This document shows positions 8,901 to 17,825 of a stretch of DNA of 64,000 nucleotides, one piece after another. Position 1 is the stretch's first letter. Each line of letters starts with the position of its first letter. Origin of the DNA: JAJFIE01 sp964344255. GTDB lineage: Bacteria; Pseudomonadota; Alphaproteobacteria; Rhodospirillales; Casp-alpha2. The stretch lies in assembly GCA_964344255.1 (NCBI GenBank), contig CAYFMQ010000009.1:70712-134711 (forward strand). Reading direction: 5' to 3'. Both the position numbers and the translations under genes were made by a program. The notes beneath the pieces are model-generated. The model saw only the letters and a program-made list of their open reading frames with translations, did not search any database and had not been told where the DNA came from.

Positions 8901-10094
8901 ATGCGACATATTCATGCGCCGGTATGGCTTCTCGCCTTCAACCGGCCGACAACACCGACGTTCGTCAGCCTGTATACGATGGAAGCCTTTTCCAGGGCAT
9001 CGCTCGTCACCGTGGTTCCCCTGGTCGCCTATCAGCATCTGGGCGACGCCCAAAAGGTCAGCCTGCTCTATTTCGCCGCCGGTCTCGTCGGGTTGTGCTC
9101 CAGTTTCGCCGTGCCCTGGCTGGTCAACCGCATAACCCGGCGCGGTGTGCTTACCCTGGGCGCTGGCGTGTCCTTTCTCGCCATGGCGTTCTTCGCGCTC
9201 GACAATCCCTACCTGTTCATGGCGGGCATGGCGCTGCACCTGTTCGGCGGCGCCTGCATGGAAGTCAGCATATCCCTTTACCTGATGGACCATGTTCCCA
9301 GGAACGAGATGGGAAAATTCGAGCCCGTCCGGCTGTTCTATTCCGGGTTGGCGTGGACCATCGGGCCCTGGCTCGGCGTCTTCCTTAAAAACGAGATTGC
9401 CTTCTGGCTGCCGTTTATCCTGTGCGGCCTGATCAACGCCGCCCTGCTGGGCTACTTCTGGTACCTGCGCCTGACCGTCGATCCCTCCGTCAGCACCAGA
9501 CGGCGGCCGGTGACCAACCCCCTCACCTTCGTGCGCCGGTTCATGAGCCAGCCCCGGCTGCTGCTGGCGTGGTCTCTCGCCATCGGGCGCGCCGGCTGGT
9601 GGGGCATGTTCTTCATCTACACGCCGATTTACGTCGTCAGTGTGGGGCTCGGCGAGAACATCGCCGGGGCGCTATCCTCCCTGGCGACCCTGTTCGTCAT
9701 GACGATCCCCCTCGTCGCCAGGTATGGCCGCCGCATCGGTTCGCGCCGCATGCTGATGATCGGTTACATGGGCTGTGGCGCCGCGACCATTCTTGTCGCC
9801 CTGGTCGCCGATCAGGCCTGGCTCGGCGTTGCCGTGCTGGGCGGCGCTGCGCTGATGGCGGTGCCCATCGATTCCGTCGGCAACACCCTGTACCTGAGAG
9901 CCGTGCACCCCTATGAGCGGGCCGAGATGACCACGGTCTTCTCGACCTACCGTTACATCGCCCAGCTCACCTTTCCGGGCACCTTCGCCATCCTGCTGAA
10001 AGCCTTCGCCCTGCCCGCGGTCTTCGCCGCCGCCGGCGCCGGCATGGTCGCGCTCGGCCTGCTTTCATCGAAAGTGCCCAGACGCATGAAGTAA
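8901..10094 (+). CDS. major facilitator superfamily transporter
   Basis: 397 aa with about 12 hydrophobic segments in two six-helix halves, a charged central loop (STRRRPVTN) near residue 195 and the MFS loop pattern RYGRRIGSRR between helices 8 and 9. It is divergent from the ureidoglycolate lyase-like gene with a 121-base gap, so a shared promoter region is likely. The substrate cannot be read from sequence. Confidence 0.8.
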   Translation: MRHIHAPVWLLAFNRPTTPTFVSLYTMEAFSRASLVTVVPLVAYQHLGDAQKVSLLYFAAGLVGLCSSFAVPWLVNRITRRGVLTLGAGVSFLAMAFFALDNPYLFMAGMALHLFGGACMEVSISLYLMDHVPRNEMGKFEPVRLFYSGLAWTIGPWLGVFLKNEIAFWLPFILCGLINAALLGYFWYLRLTVDPSVSTRRRPVTNPLTFVRRFMSQPRLLLAWSLAIGRAGWWGMFFIYTPIYVVSVGLGENIAGALSSLATLFVMTIPLVARYGRRIGSRRMLMIGYMGCGAATILVALVADQAWLGVAVLGGAALMAVPIDSVGNTLYLRAVHPYERAEMTTVFSTYRYIAQLTFPGTFAILLKAFALPAVFAAAGAGMVALGLLSSKVPRRMK

Positions 10095-10120
10095 GGGAAT
10101 ACAGCGGTTATATTCAGCCT

Positions 10121-10552
10121 TTATGGGCTGCGAATGTATTGTTCGAGCTGCTCGATCTCGAACTTCTGGTCGGCGATCTTGTTCTTTACCAGATCCCCGA
10201 TGGAAACAATGCCAGCCAGCCGGTTCCCATCCATGATGGGAAGGTGGCGGATTTTCTTGTCGGTCATCAGCGCCATACATTCCTCAACGGTTTGCCCAGG
10301 CTGCGCGCAGACAACCTCCGTCTCCATCACATCGCTGATTTTCGTGGTTGGCGAAGCTCGCCCCTGCAGGAAAACCTCGCGGGCATAGCGCCGTTCGGTG
10401 AAGATGCCAAGAGGCCTGCCGTCTTCCACGATCATCAGGGCGCCGATATCCTTGTCGGCCATCAGTTGAATGGCGTCCAGCACCATGGCGTCGGGACCGA
10501 CCGACCAGACTTCCTCACCCTTGTCCTTGAGCAGTTGCCGTACTGTTGTCAT
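10121..10552 (-). CDS. tandem CBS-domain protein
   Basis: 143 aa made almost entirely of two CBS domains (about residues 10-60 and 75-130): VLDAIQLMADKDIGALMIVEDG and TVEECMALMTDKKIRHLPIMDG are the diagnostic strands and helices. Stand-alone CBS pairs bind adenine nucleotides or act as sensor modules. AAAGGAGG precedes the ATG. It is convergent with the MFS gene and has no clear partner. Confidence 0.85.
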   Translation of the reverse strand: MTTVRQLLKDKGEEVWSVGPDAMVLDAIQLMADKDIGALMIVEDGRPLGIFTERRYAREVFLQGRASPTTKISDVMETEVVCAQPGQTVEECMALMTDKKIRHLPIMDGNRLAGIVSIGDLVKNKIADQKFEIEQLEQYIRSP

Positions 10553-10685
10553 CAGATTCCTCCTTTACCGACGACAACGTATATCCTCACTATGATACCA
10601 CAGCAGGCATCAATCTCTTCAATGAAATTAATGAACAGCCTTCACTGAGCTGCTTCACACAGGCGAGACGCTTACCGTCTGGCGG

Positions 10686-11612
10686 TCACACCAAAGCATC
10701 AGCTACAAGACTGATGCATTCCAGAACGACCGTTGCGGCAAGGTTCGCGGTGGAGCCATCCGGGTCATGGGGTGGACTGACGGTGTTTACGTCACAGGCG
10801 ACGATGTTGAGGCCCGACATACGACGGAGCAACGTCAACCCGAAATGGGCCGAAGCGCCGCCAGGTGTCGGCGTGCAAACGCCCGGCGCGAATGCCGGGT
10901 CGAAGAAATCCATATCGAAGCACAGATAGACCGGCAGTCCCTCCAGCGGTTCACGAATAGTCCTCACCGCCTCATCGACGGTCATTTCGTCCAGTTCGGC
11001 ATAAGGGATAACCCGGTAGCCCATGTTGTGAGCGGGCGGAACGATTGCGCCTGTGTTCACCACAGCGCGGGTGCCAACATGAATAGAAGCTTCAACATTA
11101 ATACGACCTTCGCTCGCAGCGTGTGTGAATGTCGTCGCATTGTCGAAATGATCATTTCGCTTGAGCGGATAGGCGTCCGTATGCGCATCGAAATGGAGAA
11201 TGGCAAGCCCGGGATGGCGGGCCGCGACAGCGCGAATCTGGGGCAGGCTCACGGCGCCGTCCCCACCCATGGTGACTGGCGCGCATCCGCCATCCAAAAC
11301 GGTATTCATGGCCAGCTCGGCACGGTCATAGAACATATGGATATCGCGAAGTTCATCACGACCGGTGTTGACGTCGCCGGCGTCAATGACCTTGAGCCTG
11401 GAAAGCGGGGCAGGGTCGGCATCGCCCGCCATGACCTCCGCAAGGATGGAATGTTGACGAATCCACGTTGGTCCGCTGCGTGAGCCGATACGGGTTTCGT
11501 GTTCGCCGCAATCGAACGGCATGCCTAGAACGGCCACATCCGCCGCCTCGAAATCCTGCGAGACCGGCAGCCCACCGAAACTCAAGGGATCACGGAACAG
11601 GTCGTCGGACAT
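10686..11612 (-). CDS. arginase/agmatinase-family ureohydrolase with an altered metal site
   Basis: 308 aa, family-typical length. Conserved metal motifs are DAHTD (142-146) and the CFDMDFFDPAFAPG region (Asp233, Asp235). However the usual GGDH is GGDG (116-119), so the His that normally binds one of the two manganese ions is Gly. The fold is clearly of the agmatinase/guanidinobutyrase/formimidoylglutamase group; activity may be altered. ATG 11612 is preferred because AGGAG lies 8 bases before it; the frame extends to a TTG at 11633. It follows the quinone oxidoreductase gene by 17 bases, so it is probably co-transcribed. Confidence 0.85.
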   Translation of the reverse strand: MSDDLFRDPLSFGGLPVSQDFEAADVAVLGMPFDCGEHETRIGSRSGPTWIRQHSILAEVMAGDADPAPLSRLKVIDAGDVNTGRDELRDIHMFYDRAELAMNTVLDGGCAPVTMGGDGAVSLPQIRAVAARHPGLAILHFDAHTDAYPLKRNDHFDNATTFTHAASEGRINVEASIHVGTRAVVNTGAIVPPAHNMGYRVIPYAELDEMTVDEAVRTIREPLEGLPVYLCFDMDFFDPAFAPGVCTPTPGGASAHFGLTLLRRMSGLNIVACDVNTVSPPHDPDGSTANLAATVVLECISLVADALV

Positions 11613-11629
11613 TTTACGGACTCCTGCGT

Positions 11630-12628
11630 TCAAATGGTCAGAACGATTTTACCAATATGCTTGTTGGTTTCCATCAGGCGGTGCGCCTCGGCGGCGTCGC
11701 CCAGGGAAAAGGTCGCATGCATGACAGGCTTGACCGTCCCCGCCTCGATCAGCGGCCAGACCTTGGTTCGCAGGTTTTCGGCAATCGCCGCCTTGAACGG
11801 CACCGGCATGGCGCGCAGCGTCGAGCCTGTCAGCGTGAGGCGTTTCAGCATCACCGGCATCAGGTTGAGCTCAGCCGAGGAACCGTTCAGGAAAGCGATG
11901 TTACAGATTCGTCCATCGGGCCCCGCCGCCTTGATATTGCGCTGGATGTAATCGCCGCCGACCATGTCGAGGATGACATCGACGCCGCCGTCCGTGACCT
12001 CCTTGACCACGGTAACGAAATCCTCATCGCGGTAATTGATGGCGCGATCAGCGCCTAGGTCCTCACAGACCTTGCATTTTTCCGCGGAACCAGCCGTTGT
12101 CAGCACACGCGCGCCGAATGCATGGGCCAATTGGATCGCCGTGGTGCCGATGCCCGACGATCCGCCGTGCACCAGGAAGCTCTCGCCTTCCTTCAGGCCG
12201 CAACGGTCGAAGACGTTGTTCCAGACCGTGAAGAAGGTTTCCGGCACGCCGGCGGCCTCTTCAAGGGAAAGCGTTGATGGAACGGGCAGGCATTGCGCCG
12301 CCGGGGCCGTGCAGTATTCCGCATAGCCGCCGCCGGTGACCAGCGCCATAACCTGATCGCCGACAGAGAGATCGTTCACATCAGGGCCGCATGAGACGAC
12401 CTCGCCCGCGATTTCAAGGCCGGGAATATCCGATGCCCCCGGTGGTGGCGGATAGGCTCCCTGGCGTTGCAAAACGTCAGGGCGGTTGACGCCTGCGGCA
12501 GCCACCTTGACCAGAACCTCGCCCGCTCCCGGCTCCGGCACCGGACGTTCGCCTGGCTTCAGGACGTCGGGCTCCCCGGCTTCGGTGATTTCAATGGCTG
12601 TCATGGATGCGGGAATGTCGAGCGTCAT
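11630..12628 (-). CDS. zinc-free quinone oxidoreductase (PIG3/QorA-like MDR family)
   Basis: 332 aa medium-chain dehydrogenase/reductase. The N-terminal GroES-like domain has GVNRPDVLQRQGAYPPPPG, diagnostic of the PIG3-type NAD(P)H:quinone reductases, and the Rossmann domain has VHGGSSGIGTTAIQLA. Zinc ligands of alcohol dehydrogenases are absent, as expected. The enzyme reduces quinones with NADPH. It is the first gene of a two-gene unit with the arginase-family protein. Confidence 0.88.
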   Translation of the reverse strand: MTLDIPASMTAIEITEAGEPDVLKPGERPVPEPGAGEVLVKVAAAGVNRPDVLQRQGAYPPPPGASDIPGLEIAGEVVSCGPDVNDLSVGDQVMALVTGGGYAEYCTAPAAQCLPVPSTLSLEEAAGVPETFFTVWNNVFDRCGLKEGESFLVHGGSSGIGTTAIQLAHAFGARVLTTAGSAEKCKVCEDLGADRAINYRDEDFVTVVKEVTDGGVDVILDMVGGDYIQRNIKAAGPDGRICNIAFLNGSSAELNLMPVMLKRLTLTGSTLRAMPVPFKAAIAENLRTKVWPLIEAGTVKPVMHATFSLGDAAEAHRLMETNKHIGKIVLTI

Positions 12629-12714
12629 GGCGTCCTCACAAAGAAGATATATCGGTTTGCTGTGTTAACTATACCGGCAGACTTACCGATGCAAGGCAGC
12701 AGCGCTGCCCCTTA

Positions 12715-13572
12715 TCAGTGCAGCATCAGCACCGGCATATCCGCGAACTGGATAACCTCGTTGGTGGCGCCGCCCATGACGAGTTCCCGGCGGCGGCTGT
12801 GGCCGTAGGCGCCCATGGCGAGCAAGTCGGCGCCGGCAGCTTTTGCTGCTTCAAGCAGCGCCAGGCCGATTTCCTTATCGGTACCCACACTATGGACCGC
12901 AGCGGATATCCCATGGCGGGAGAGATAGCGCTGCAGGTGTTTGACGCCAAGTTCGCTGTCGACGCCATCCGGATCCGTGGTCAGGATGGATATGCTGCCG
13001 GCCTGCTTCAGGATCGACATCATGCCCTTGATGACCCGCGCCGCTTCAGCCTTTCCGTTCCAGGCCACGGCGATGTTATCGCCCAGCGAAGCAGGCGAGG
13101 CATCGGGGCACATTAACGTCATGGAGCCGGACTGCAGCAAGGCGGCTTCAAGCGTATTCACACCCAGATCAGTGCCGGGCTTGGGGACGACGATCAGGTC
13201 GGCCAGACGTCCCCACAATCCGATCAGGTCCGCCTGCTTGCCCGTCTCCTCATGCCAGGAAACGGTAACGCCACCGCTGCCGTCACCGGCGCGATCGGAA
13301 ACGGACAGGCTGTTTTTCTCACAATAGGCGTTGAACAGGTCACGAACGCGATCCTCTTCGGTGCCCGCCTGGGCTTCAGCAGCCTGAAGAATGGTATCCC
13401 GCATACCGTCCGTCAGCAGGACGCCATAGGGCAGCATATCGGCAGCCTTGGGCCGTGCGTGTATGACATCGATGTGGGAGTTGAATTTGTCGGCAATCAT
13501 CCTGGCGTGGTCCATAACGACCTCGCCTTTGCCATCGCCCCGGACGGGAAGGAGGATTGTTCGTATGGTCAT
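12715..13572 (-). CDS. tandem universal stress protein
   Basis: 285 aa with two Usp domains in series. The first begins TIRTILLPVRGDG; the second begins near residue 150 (NIAVAWNGKAEAARVIKGM) and ends with the nucleotide-binding AGADLLAMGAYGHSR pattern followed by PVLMLH. The typical G-x2-G-x9-G-S/T motif is present in modified form (GAYGHSRRRELVMGGATNE). Such proteins bind ATP and accompany stress survival. It sits downstream of formate-THF ligase, separated by a 119-base gap with a strong hairpin. Confidence 0.85.
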   Translation of the reverse strand: MTIRTILLPVRGDGKGEVVMDHARMIADKFNSHIDVIHARPKAADMLPYGVLLTDGMRDTILQAAEAQAGTEEDRVRDLFNAYCEKNSLSVSDRAGDGSGGVTVSWHEETGKQADLIGLWGRLADLIVVPKPGTDLGVNTLEAALLQSGSMTLMCPDASPASLGDNIAVAWNGKAEAARVIKGMMSILKQAGSISILTTDPDGVDSELGVKHLQRYLSRHGISAAVHSVGTDKEIGLALLEAAKAAGADLLAMGAYGHSRRRELVMGGATNEVIQFADMPVLMLH

Positions 13573-13649
13573 GGCGTCACCCTTTTCTCGTTGTTATATC
13601 TCCCGAACAAACGAGCCAATTCCCTCCGGATGCGAACCAGGACCGGACC

Positions 13650-13675
13650 GGGCGGTGCAAAACAAGGCACCGCCC
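13650..13675. terminator. 9-bp perfect hairpin between fhs and usp, possible terminator
   Basis: GGGCGGTGC and GCACCGCCC flank an eight-base loop. There is no long T-run on the minus strand after it (only TTTACC on the plus side), so it may be a weak terminator or an mRNA-stabilising structure at the end of the fhs transcript. Confidence 0.5.
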
Positions 13676-13691
13676 TTTACCGTTCGTGGCC

Positions 13692-15368
13692 CTAGAAGAG
13701 ACCTTCGATCTCGCCTTTCTTGTTCAGGCGTATGTTATTAGCCGCCGGCACGCTCGGCAAGCCGGGCATGGTCATGATTTCACCGGTAACGACGACGATG
13801 AATTCTGCGCCTGCCGACAAGCGAACCTCGCGAATCCCGACCGTGTGGCCGGACGGCGCACCTTTCAGGTTGGGATCGGTGGAAAAGCTGTACTGTGTCT
13901 TAGCCATACAGACCGGCAGCTTGCCGTATCCCTGCGCTTCCCAGTCACGGAGCTGGTTCTGGACTTTCTGGTCAGCAGAAATGTCCTTGGCTCCATAGAT
14001 TTTCTTGGCGATCGTTTCGATCTTCTTCAGCAGCGGCATGTTGTCCGGATAGAGCGGCTTGAACTTGGACTTACCGCTTTCAACCAGCTTGACCACATGC
14101 TTCGCCAGTTCTTCCGTACCGGCGCCGCCGTTGGCCCAATGGCTGCAGATGATGGCCTCTGCGCCCATCTTCTTGGCCATGTTCTTGATGGCATTCAGCT
14201 CGGCCTTGGTATCCGTAATGAAGGAGTTGATTGCGACAACAGGTTGTACACCGAACTGCTTCACGTTCTTGATGTGGCGTTGCAGGTTTGTTCCGCCCTT
14301 CTTGACGGCGGCGACGTTTTCCTTGCCGAGATCGCCTTTGGCGACACCGCCGTGCATCTTGAGCGCCCGGACGGTTGCGACGATGACAGCGGCAGCAGGC
14401 TTCAGGCCTGCCTTACGGCACTTGATGTCGAAGAACTTCTCAGCGCCCAGGTCCGCGCCGAAGCCGGCTTCCGTAACCACGTAGTCAGCCAGTTTCAGGG
14501 CCGTCTTGGTGGCGACGACGGAGTTACAGCCATGGGCGATGTTAGCGAAAGGACCGCCGTGGATGAACGCCGGGTTGTTTTCCAGCGTCTGCACCAGATT
14601 CGGCATCAGGGCATCTTTCAGCAGCACCGACATGGGGCCGGGCGCTTTCAGATCCTTGGCGAAAATCGGTTTGCGGTCGCGGGTATAGGCCACGACGATC
14701 TGGCCGATCCGGCGCGTCAGGTCATCCAGGTCCGTCGCCAGGCAGAAGATAGCCATGATTTCGGACGCCACGGTGATGTCGAAACCGTCTTCACGGGCGA
14801 AGCCGTTACCGACGCCGCCGAGTGAGTTGGTGATCTGGCGAAGCGCACGGTCATTCATGTCCATGACACGCTTCCAGGCGACGCGGCGGGAATCGATGCC
14901 GAGCTTGTTGCCCCAGTAGATGTGGTTGTCGATCAGGGCGGACAGCAGGTTGTGCGCAATGCCGATAGCGTGGAAGTCACCCGTGAAATGCAGGTTGATG
15001 TCTTCCATGGGAACGACCTGGGCGTAACCGCCGCCGGCCGCGCCGCCCTTCATGCCGAAGCACGGACCGAGGGACGGTTCGCGAAGCGCAACAATGGATT
15101 TCTTGCCGATCCGGCACAGACCGTCGTGCAGGCCGACGGACGTGGTCGTCTTGCCTTCACCGGCCGGGGTCGGAGTGATGGCCGTGACCAGGATCAGCTT
15201 GCCGTCCCGCTTTTTCTGGATGGAATTGATAAAATCAGTCGTGATCTTGGCTTTCGTCGGACCATACTGAAGAAGGGCATCTTCCGGAATGCCGACTTTC
15301 GCAGCAATATCCGCAATCGGCTGCATTTTCGCTTCGCGTGCGATTTCAATATCGCTCTTTGGCATCAT
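13692..15368 (-). CDS. fhs: formate--tetrahydrofolate ligase
   Basis: 558 aa, the normal length for this enzyme. Near residue 65 it has TPTPAGEGKTTTSVGL, the P-loop-like ATP site, followed by LREPSLGPCFGMKGGAAGGGYAQV and, further on, DFHAIGIAHNLLSALIDNH, all highly diagnostic. The enzyme makes 10-formyl-THF from formate, ATP and THF. It lies 195 bases downstream of the formyltransferase gene in the oxalate operon. Here it can recycle formate released by CoA transfer from formyl-CoA into the folate pool, in balance with the formate dehydrogenase at 24409. Confidence 0.97.
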   Translation of the reverse strand: MMPKSDIEIAREAKMQPIADIAAKVGIPEDALLQYGPTKAKITTDFINSIQKKRDGKLILVTAITPTPAGEGKTTTSVGLHDGLCRIGKKSIVALREPSLGPCFGMKGGAAGGGYAQVVPMEDINLHFTGDFHAIGIAHNLLSALIDNHIYWGNKLGIDSRRVAWKRVMDMNDRALRQITNSLGGVGNGFAREDGFDITVASEIMAIFCLATDLDDLTRRIGQIVVAYTRDRKPIFAKDLKAPGPMSVLLKDALMPNLVQTLENNPAFIHGGPFANIAHGCNSVVATKTALKLADYVVTEAGFGADLGAEKFFDIKCRKAGLKPAAAVIVATVRALKMHGGVAKGDLGKENVAAVKKGGTNLQRHIKNVKQFGVQPVVAINSFITDTKAELNAIKNMAKKMGAEAIICSHWANGGAGTEELAKHVVKLVESGKSKFKPLYPDNMPLLKKIETIAKKIYGAKDISADQKVQNQLRDWEAQGYGKLPVCMAKTQYSFSTDPNLKGAPSGHTVGIREVRLSAGAEFIVVVTGEIMTMPGLPSVPAANNIRLNKKGEIEGLF

Positions 15369-15526
15369 CTTCTCCCCTGACGCTAAAACTTGGGTTTAGA
15401 AAAAAAATTTCCTGACAGTAAACTCAATAATCTGACGATTTCACCCTGATTTTCACCAATCCGTCTGTTTGCGTCCGACACTTGTTTTTCCAATAACGCC
15501 CGACAGCATATTATTTGCGACACATC

Positions 15527-15550
15527 CCGCACCATCGTCAGCCGGTGCGG
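15527..15550. other. 7-bp hairpin in the gap before fhs
   Basis: CCGCACC and GGTGCGG flank a ten-base loop in the 194-base gap between the formyltransferase stop and the fhs start. No T-run follows on either strand. It could be an mRNA processing or attenuation structure that sets fhs expression apart from the upstream genes. The rest of the gap is AT-rich and may hold an fhs promoter. Confidence 0.35.
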
Positions 15551-15562
15551 TTCTCCCGCTTT

Positions 15563-16480
15563 TTACTGCCCTAACTCCTTACCGGCTTCCACCTCGTTCG
15601 CTTTGGCCCATTCCGCGGCCGCAATCTTGCCTTCACCAGCCGGACGGACGCGCATGATCTGGATGCGTCCACCGATGCACTGAACGGTCACGCCGTCATC
15701 GGAAACGTCCATGATCCGGCTGCTGATACCGTCACCGGGAACCATTGCGCAATCGAATACGCCGAGTTCCGTACCGTCGTAGGTTGTCCAGGCGCCCGGC
15801 GCCGGGTTCGTCCCGCGGATCAGGTCATAAACCTGCTTCACCGGCTTGTTCCAGTCGATGCGTGAATGTTTCGTCGTGCAACGGCGCTCGTACGTGGCGT
15901 CGGCCTCGTTCTGCTCACTGCGCGGCGGATTGCCGTCGCGGTAGTGTTCGACCACGTCGAGCACCGAGTCGACGGCATGCGGATAGATCTTCTTGAAATA
16001 CAACTCCTTCACCGTGTCGTCCGCCTCGATTGGGCATTCCCACTGCATGAGAACGTCACCCTCATCGAGACCGTCGGTCGGATAGAACCATGAGTAGCCG
16101 GACTTGGTGCTACCCATGATGATCGGCCAGTTGACGGCTGAAGGACCACGATGCAGCGGCAGCAGCGAAGGATGGAAACAGATGGATCCGTGGACCGGCA
16201 TGTCACGGGCTTCTTCCGGCACGAACACGTTGACAAAGGCCATGACCATGAGGTCAGCATTCAACGCCTTCAGCTCATCCAGCGATTCTGAGTCCTTGAA
16301 ATGAGCCGGCTGATAGACCGGCAAGTCTTGTTCCAGTGCGAACTCCTTGATGGGATCGACAGGTTTTCCTTCCTTGTCGGGTTCGCAATAAACGGCGATG
16401 ACCTCGTCCTTGCCCGCTTCCAGCAGCTTGGCCAGAACGTCCTTGCCGAAGGCCTGTTGTCCCATCACGATAATACGCAT
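15563..16480 (-). CDS. 10-formyl-THF hydrolase/formyltransferase (Fmt-fold, ALDH1L1 N-domain-like)
   Basis: 305 aa. The N-terminal formyltransferase fold holds CFHPSLLPLHRGPSA (His103) and PTDGLDEGD (Asp139), the His/Asp pair spaced 36 residues apart as in the hydrolase domain of 10-formyl-THF dehydrogenase. The SLLP loop binds folate. The residue two before the His is not the Asn seen in methionyl-tRNA formyltransferase, so this is nearer the ALDH1L hydrolase domain than Fmt. A C-terminal Fmt_C-like domain follows (IRGTNPAPGAWTTYDG). It sits between frc and fhs, so it may release formate from 10-formyl-THF or move formyl groups between carriers. The exact reaction is inference. Confidence 0.8.
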   Translation of the reverse strand: MRIIVMGQQAFGKDVLAKLLEAGKDEVIAVYCEPDKEGKPVDPIKEFALEQDLPVYQPAHFKDSESLDELKALNADLMVMAFVNVFVPEEARDMPVHGSICFHPSLLPLHRGPSAVNWPIIMGSTKSGYSWFYPTDGLDEGDVLMQWECPIEADDTVKELYFKKIYPHAVDSVLDVVEHYRDGNPPRSEQNEADATYERRCTTKHSRIDWNKPVKQVYDLIRGTNPAPGAWTTYDGTELGVFDCAMVPGDGISSRIMDVSDDGVTVQCIGGRIQIMRVRPAGEGKIAAAEWAKANEVEAGKELGQ

Positions 16481-16523
16481 CCGTCTCTCCAGAATATCGT
16501 CTTAGAGTTTCAAGGGGGTCAGT

Positions 16524-17771
16524 TCAGATCGCACCGCTTTCGCGTGCTGCGTTGATGTCATCATCCGAAAGACCAAGTTCCTTGAGAATTTCATCGGTGT
16601 GCTCACCCAGCAGCGGCGAACGTTCGACCTCTGATTTTGAATCCGACAGCTTGATCGGATTGCCGACCGTCAGGTACTTGCCGCGACCGGGATGATCCAC
16701 TTCGACCACGGTTCCCGTCTCGCGCAATGCCGGTTCTTCGGCCAGTTCCTTCATGGAGAGAATCGGCCCGACCGGGATGTTGAGGGGATTGCAGATATCC
16801 ATCACCTCGAACTTGGTCTTGGTCATGGTCCATTCCTCGATTGCGTCAAAGACCTCATTCAGGTGCGGCAGGCGCGCTTCCGGCGTGGCGAACTTTTCAT
16901 CTTCTTTCCATTCCGGCTTGCCAATGACATCGCAGACGTTCTGCCAGACGGCGGCCTGGGTAATGAAGTAAGTGTAAGCGTTGGGATCCGTTTCCCAGCC
17001 CTTGCACTTGAGAATTCGTCCCGGTTGACCGCCGCCGGAATCGTTCCCTGCCCTGGGCGTCGCATCGCCAAAAGGCACGCCTTCGCCGAACTGGGAGTAT
17101 TCCTTGAGCGGGCCGGCATCGAGACGCTGCTGATCACGCAGCTTGACGCGACAGAGGTTGAGAACACTGTCCTGCATGGCGCATTCGACGCGCTGGCCCT
17201 TACCGGAATGGGTCCGATGGTAGAGCGCCGTTACAATACCCAAGGCCAGATGAAGTCCTGTTCCAGAATCACCAATCTGGGCGCCTGTAACCAACGGCAC
17301 ACCATCGCGGAACCCAGTCGTTGAGGCGGAACCACCCGCACACTGGGCAACGTTTTCGTACACCTTGCAATCGGCAAAAGGTCCAGGACCAAAACCCTTG
17401 ACCGAAGCATAGATCATGCGCGGGTTGATTTCCTGAATACGCTCCCAACTGAATCCCATGCGATCCAGCGCGCCCGGGGCGAAGTTCTCCACCATGACGT
17501 CGCATTCCTCGATCAGCCTGGTGAAAATCTCGGCGCCCTTTTCAGATTTGGGGTTGAGCGTCACGCTGCGCTTGTTGTGGTTGAGCATGGTGAAATAAAG
17601 ACTGTCTTCGCCCGGCACATCGACAAGCTGTTTACGGGTCGCATCGCCGACACCGGGTCGTTCCACCTTGATCACGTCAGCACCGAACCAGGCCAGGAGC
17701 TGCGTACACGTCGGCCCGGACTGGACGTGTGTCATATCGAGAATTTTGACACCAGAAAGTGCTTTTTCCAT
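16524..17771 (-). CDS. frc: formyl-CoA:oxalate CoA-transferase
   Basis: 415 aa, almost exactly the length of known Frc (416-428 aa). Class III CoA-transferase motifs are plain: VKVERPG-like IKVERPGVGD near residue 36, and the catalytic Asp168 in IGDSGTGLHLALG, corresponding to Asp169 of characterised Frc. A Gly-rich loop GGGQPG near residue 245 matches the active-site lid. The enzyme moves CoA from formyl-CoA to oxalate, giving oxalyl-CoA and formate. It lies 54 bases downstream of oxalyl-CoA decarboxylase, which supports the assignment over other CaiB-family transferases. Confidence 0.92.
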   Translation of the reverse strand: MEKALSGVKILDMTHVQSGPTCTQLLAWFGADVIKVERPGVGDATRKQLVDVPGEDSLYFTMLNHNKRSVTLNPKSEKGAEIFTRLIEECDVMVENFAPGALDRMGFSWERIQEINPRMIYASVKGFGPGPFADCKVYENVAQCAGGSASTTGFRDGVPLVTGAQIGDSGTGLHLALGIVTALYHRTHSGKGQRVECAMQDSVLNLCRVKLRDQQRLDAGPLKEYSQFGEGVPFGDATPRAGNDSGGGQPGRILKCKGWETDPNAYTYFITQAAVWQNVCDVIGKPEWKEDEKFATPEARLPHLNEVFDAIEEWTMTKTKFEVMDICNPLNIPVGPILSMKELAEEPALRETGTVVEVDHPGRGKYLTVGNPIKLSDSKSEVERSPLLGEHTDEILKELGLSDDDINAARESGAI

Positions 17772-17825
17772 TTTCCCCTCAATTTCTTACATCTGTTTCC
17801 GCAAAAGTAGCGGAATATCACATCA

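Noticed and set aside
13557..14825. 422-codon plus-strand frame antisense to fhs
   Set aside because: Overlaps formate-THF ligase and has no ribosome site or family resemblance.
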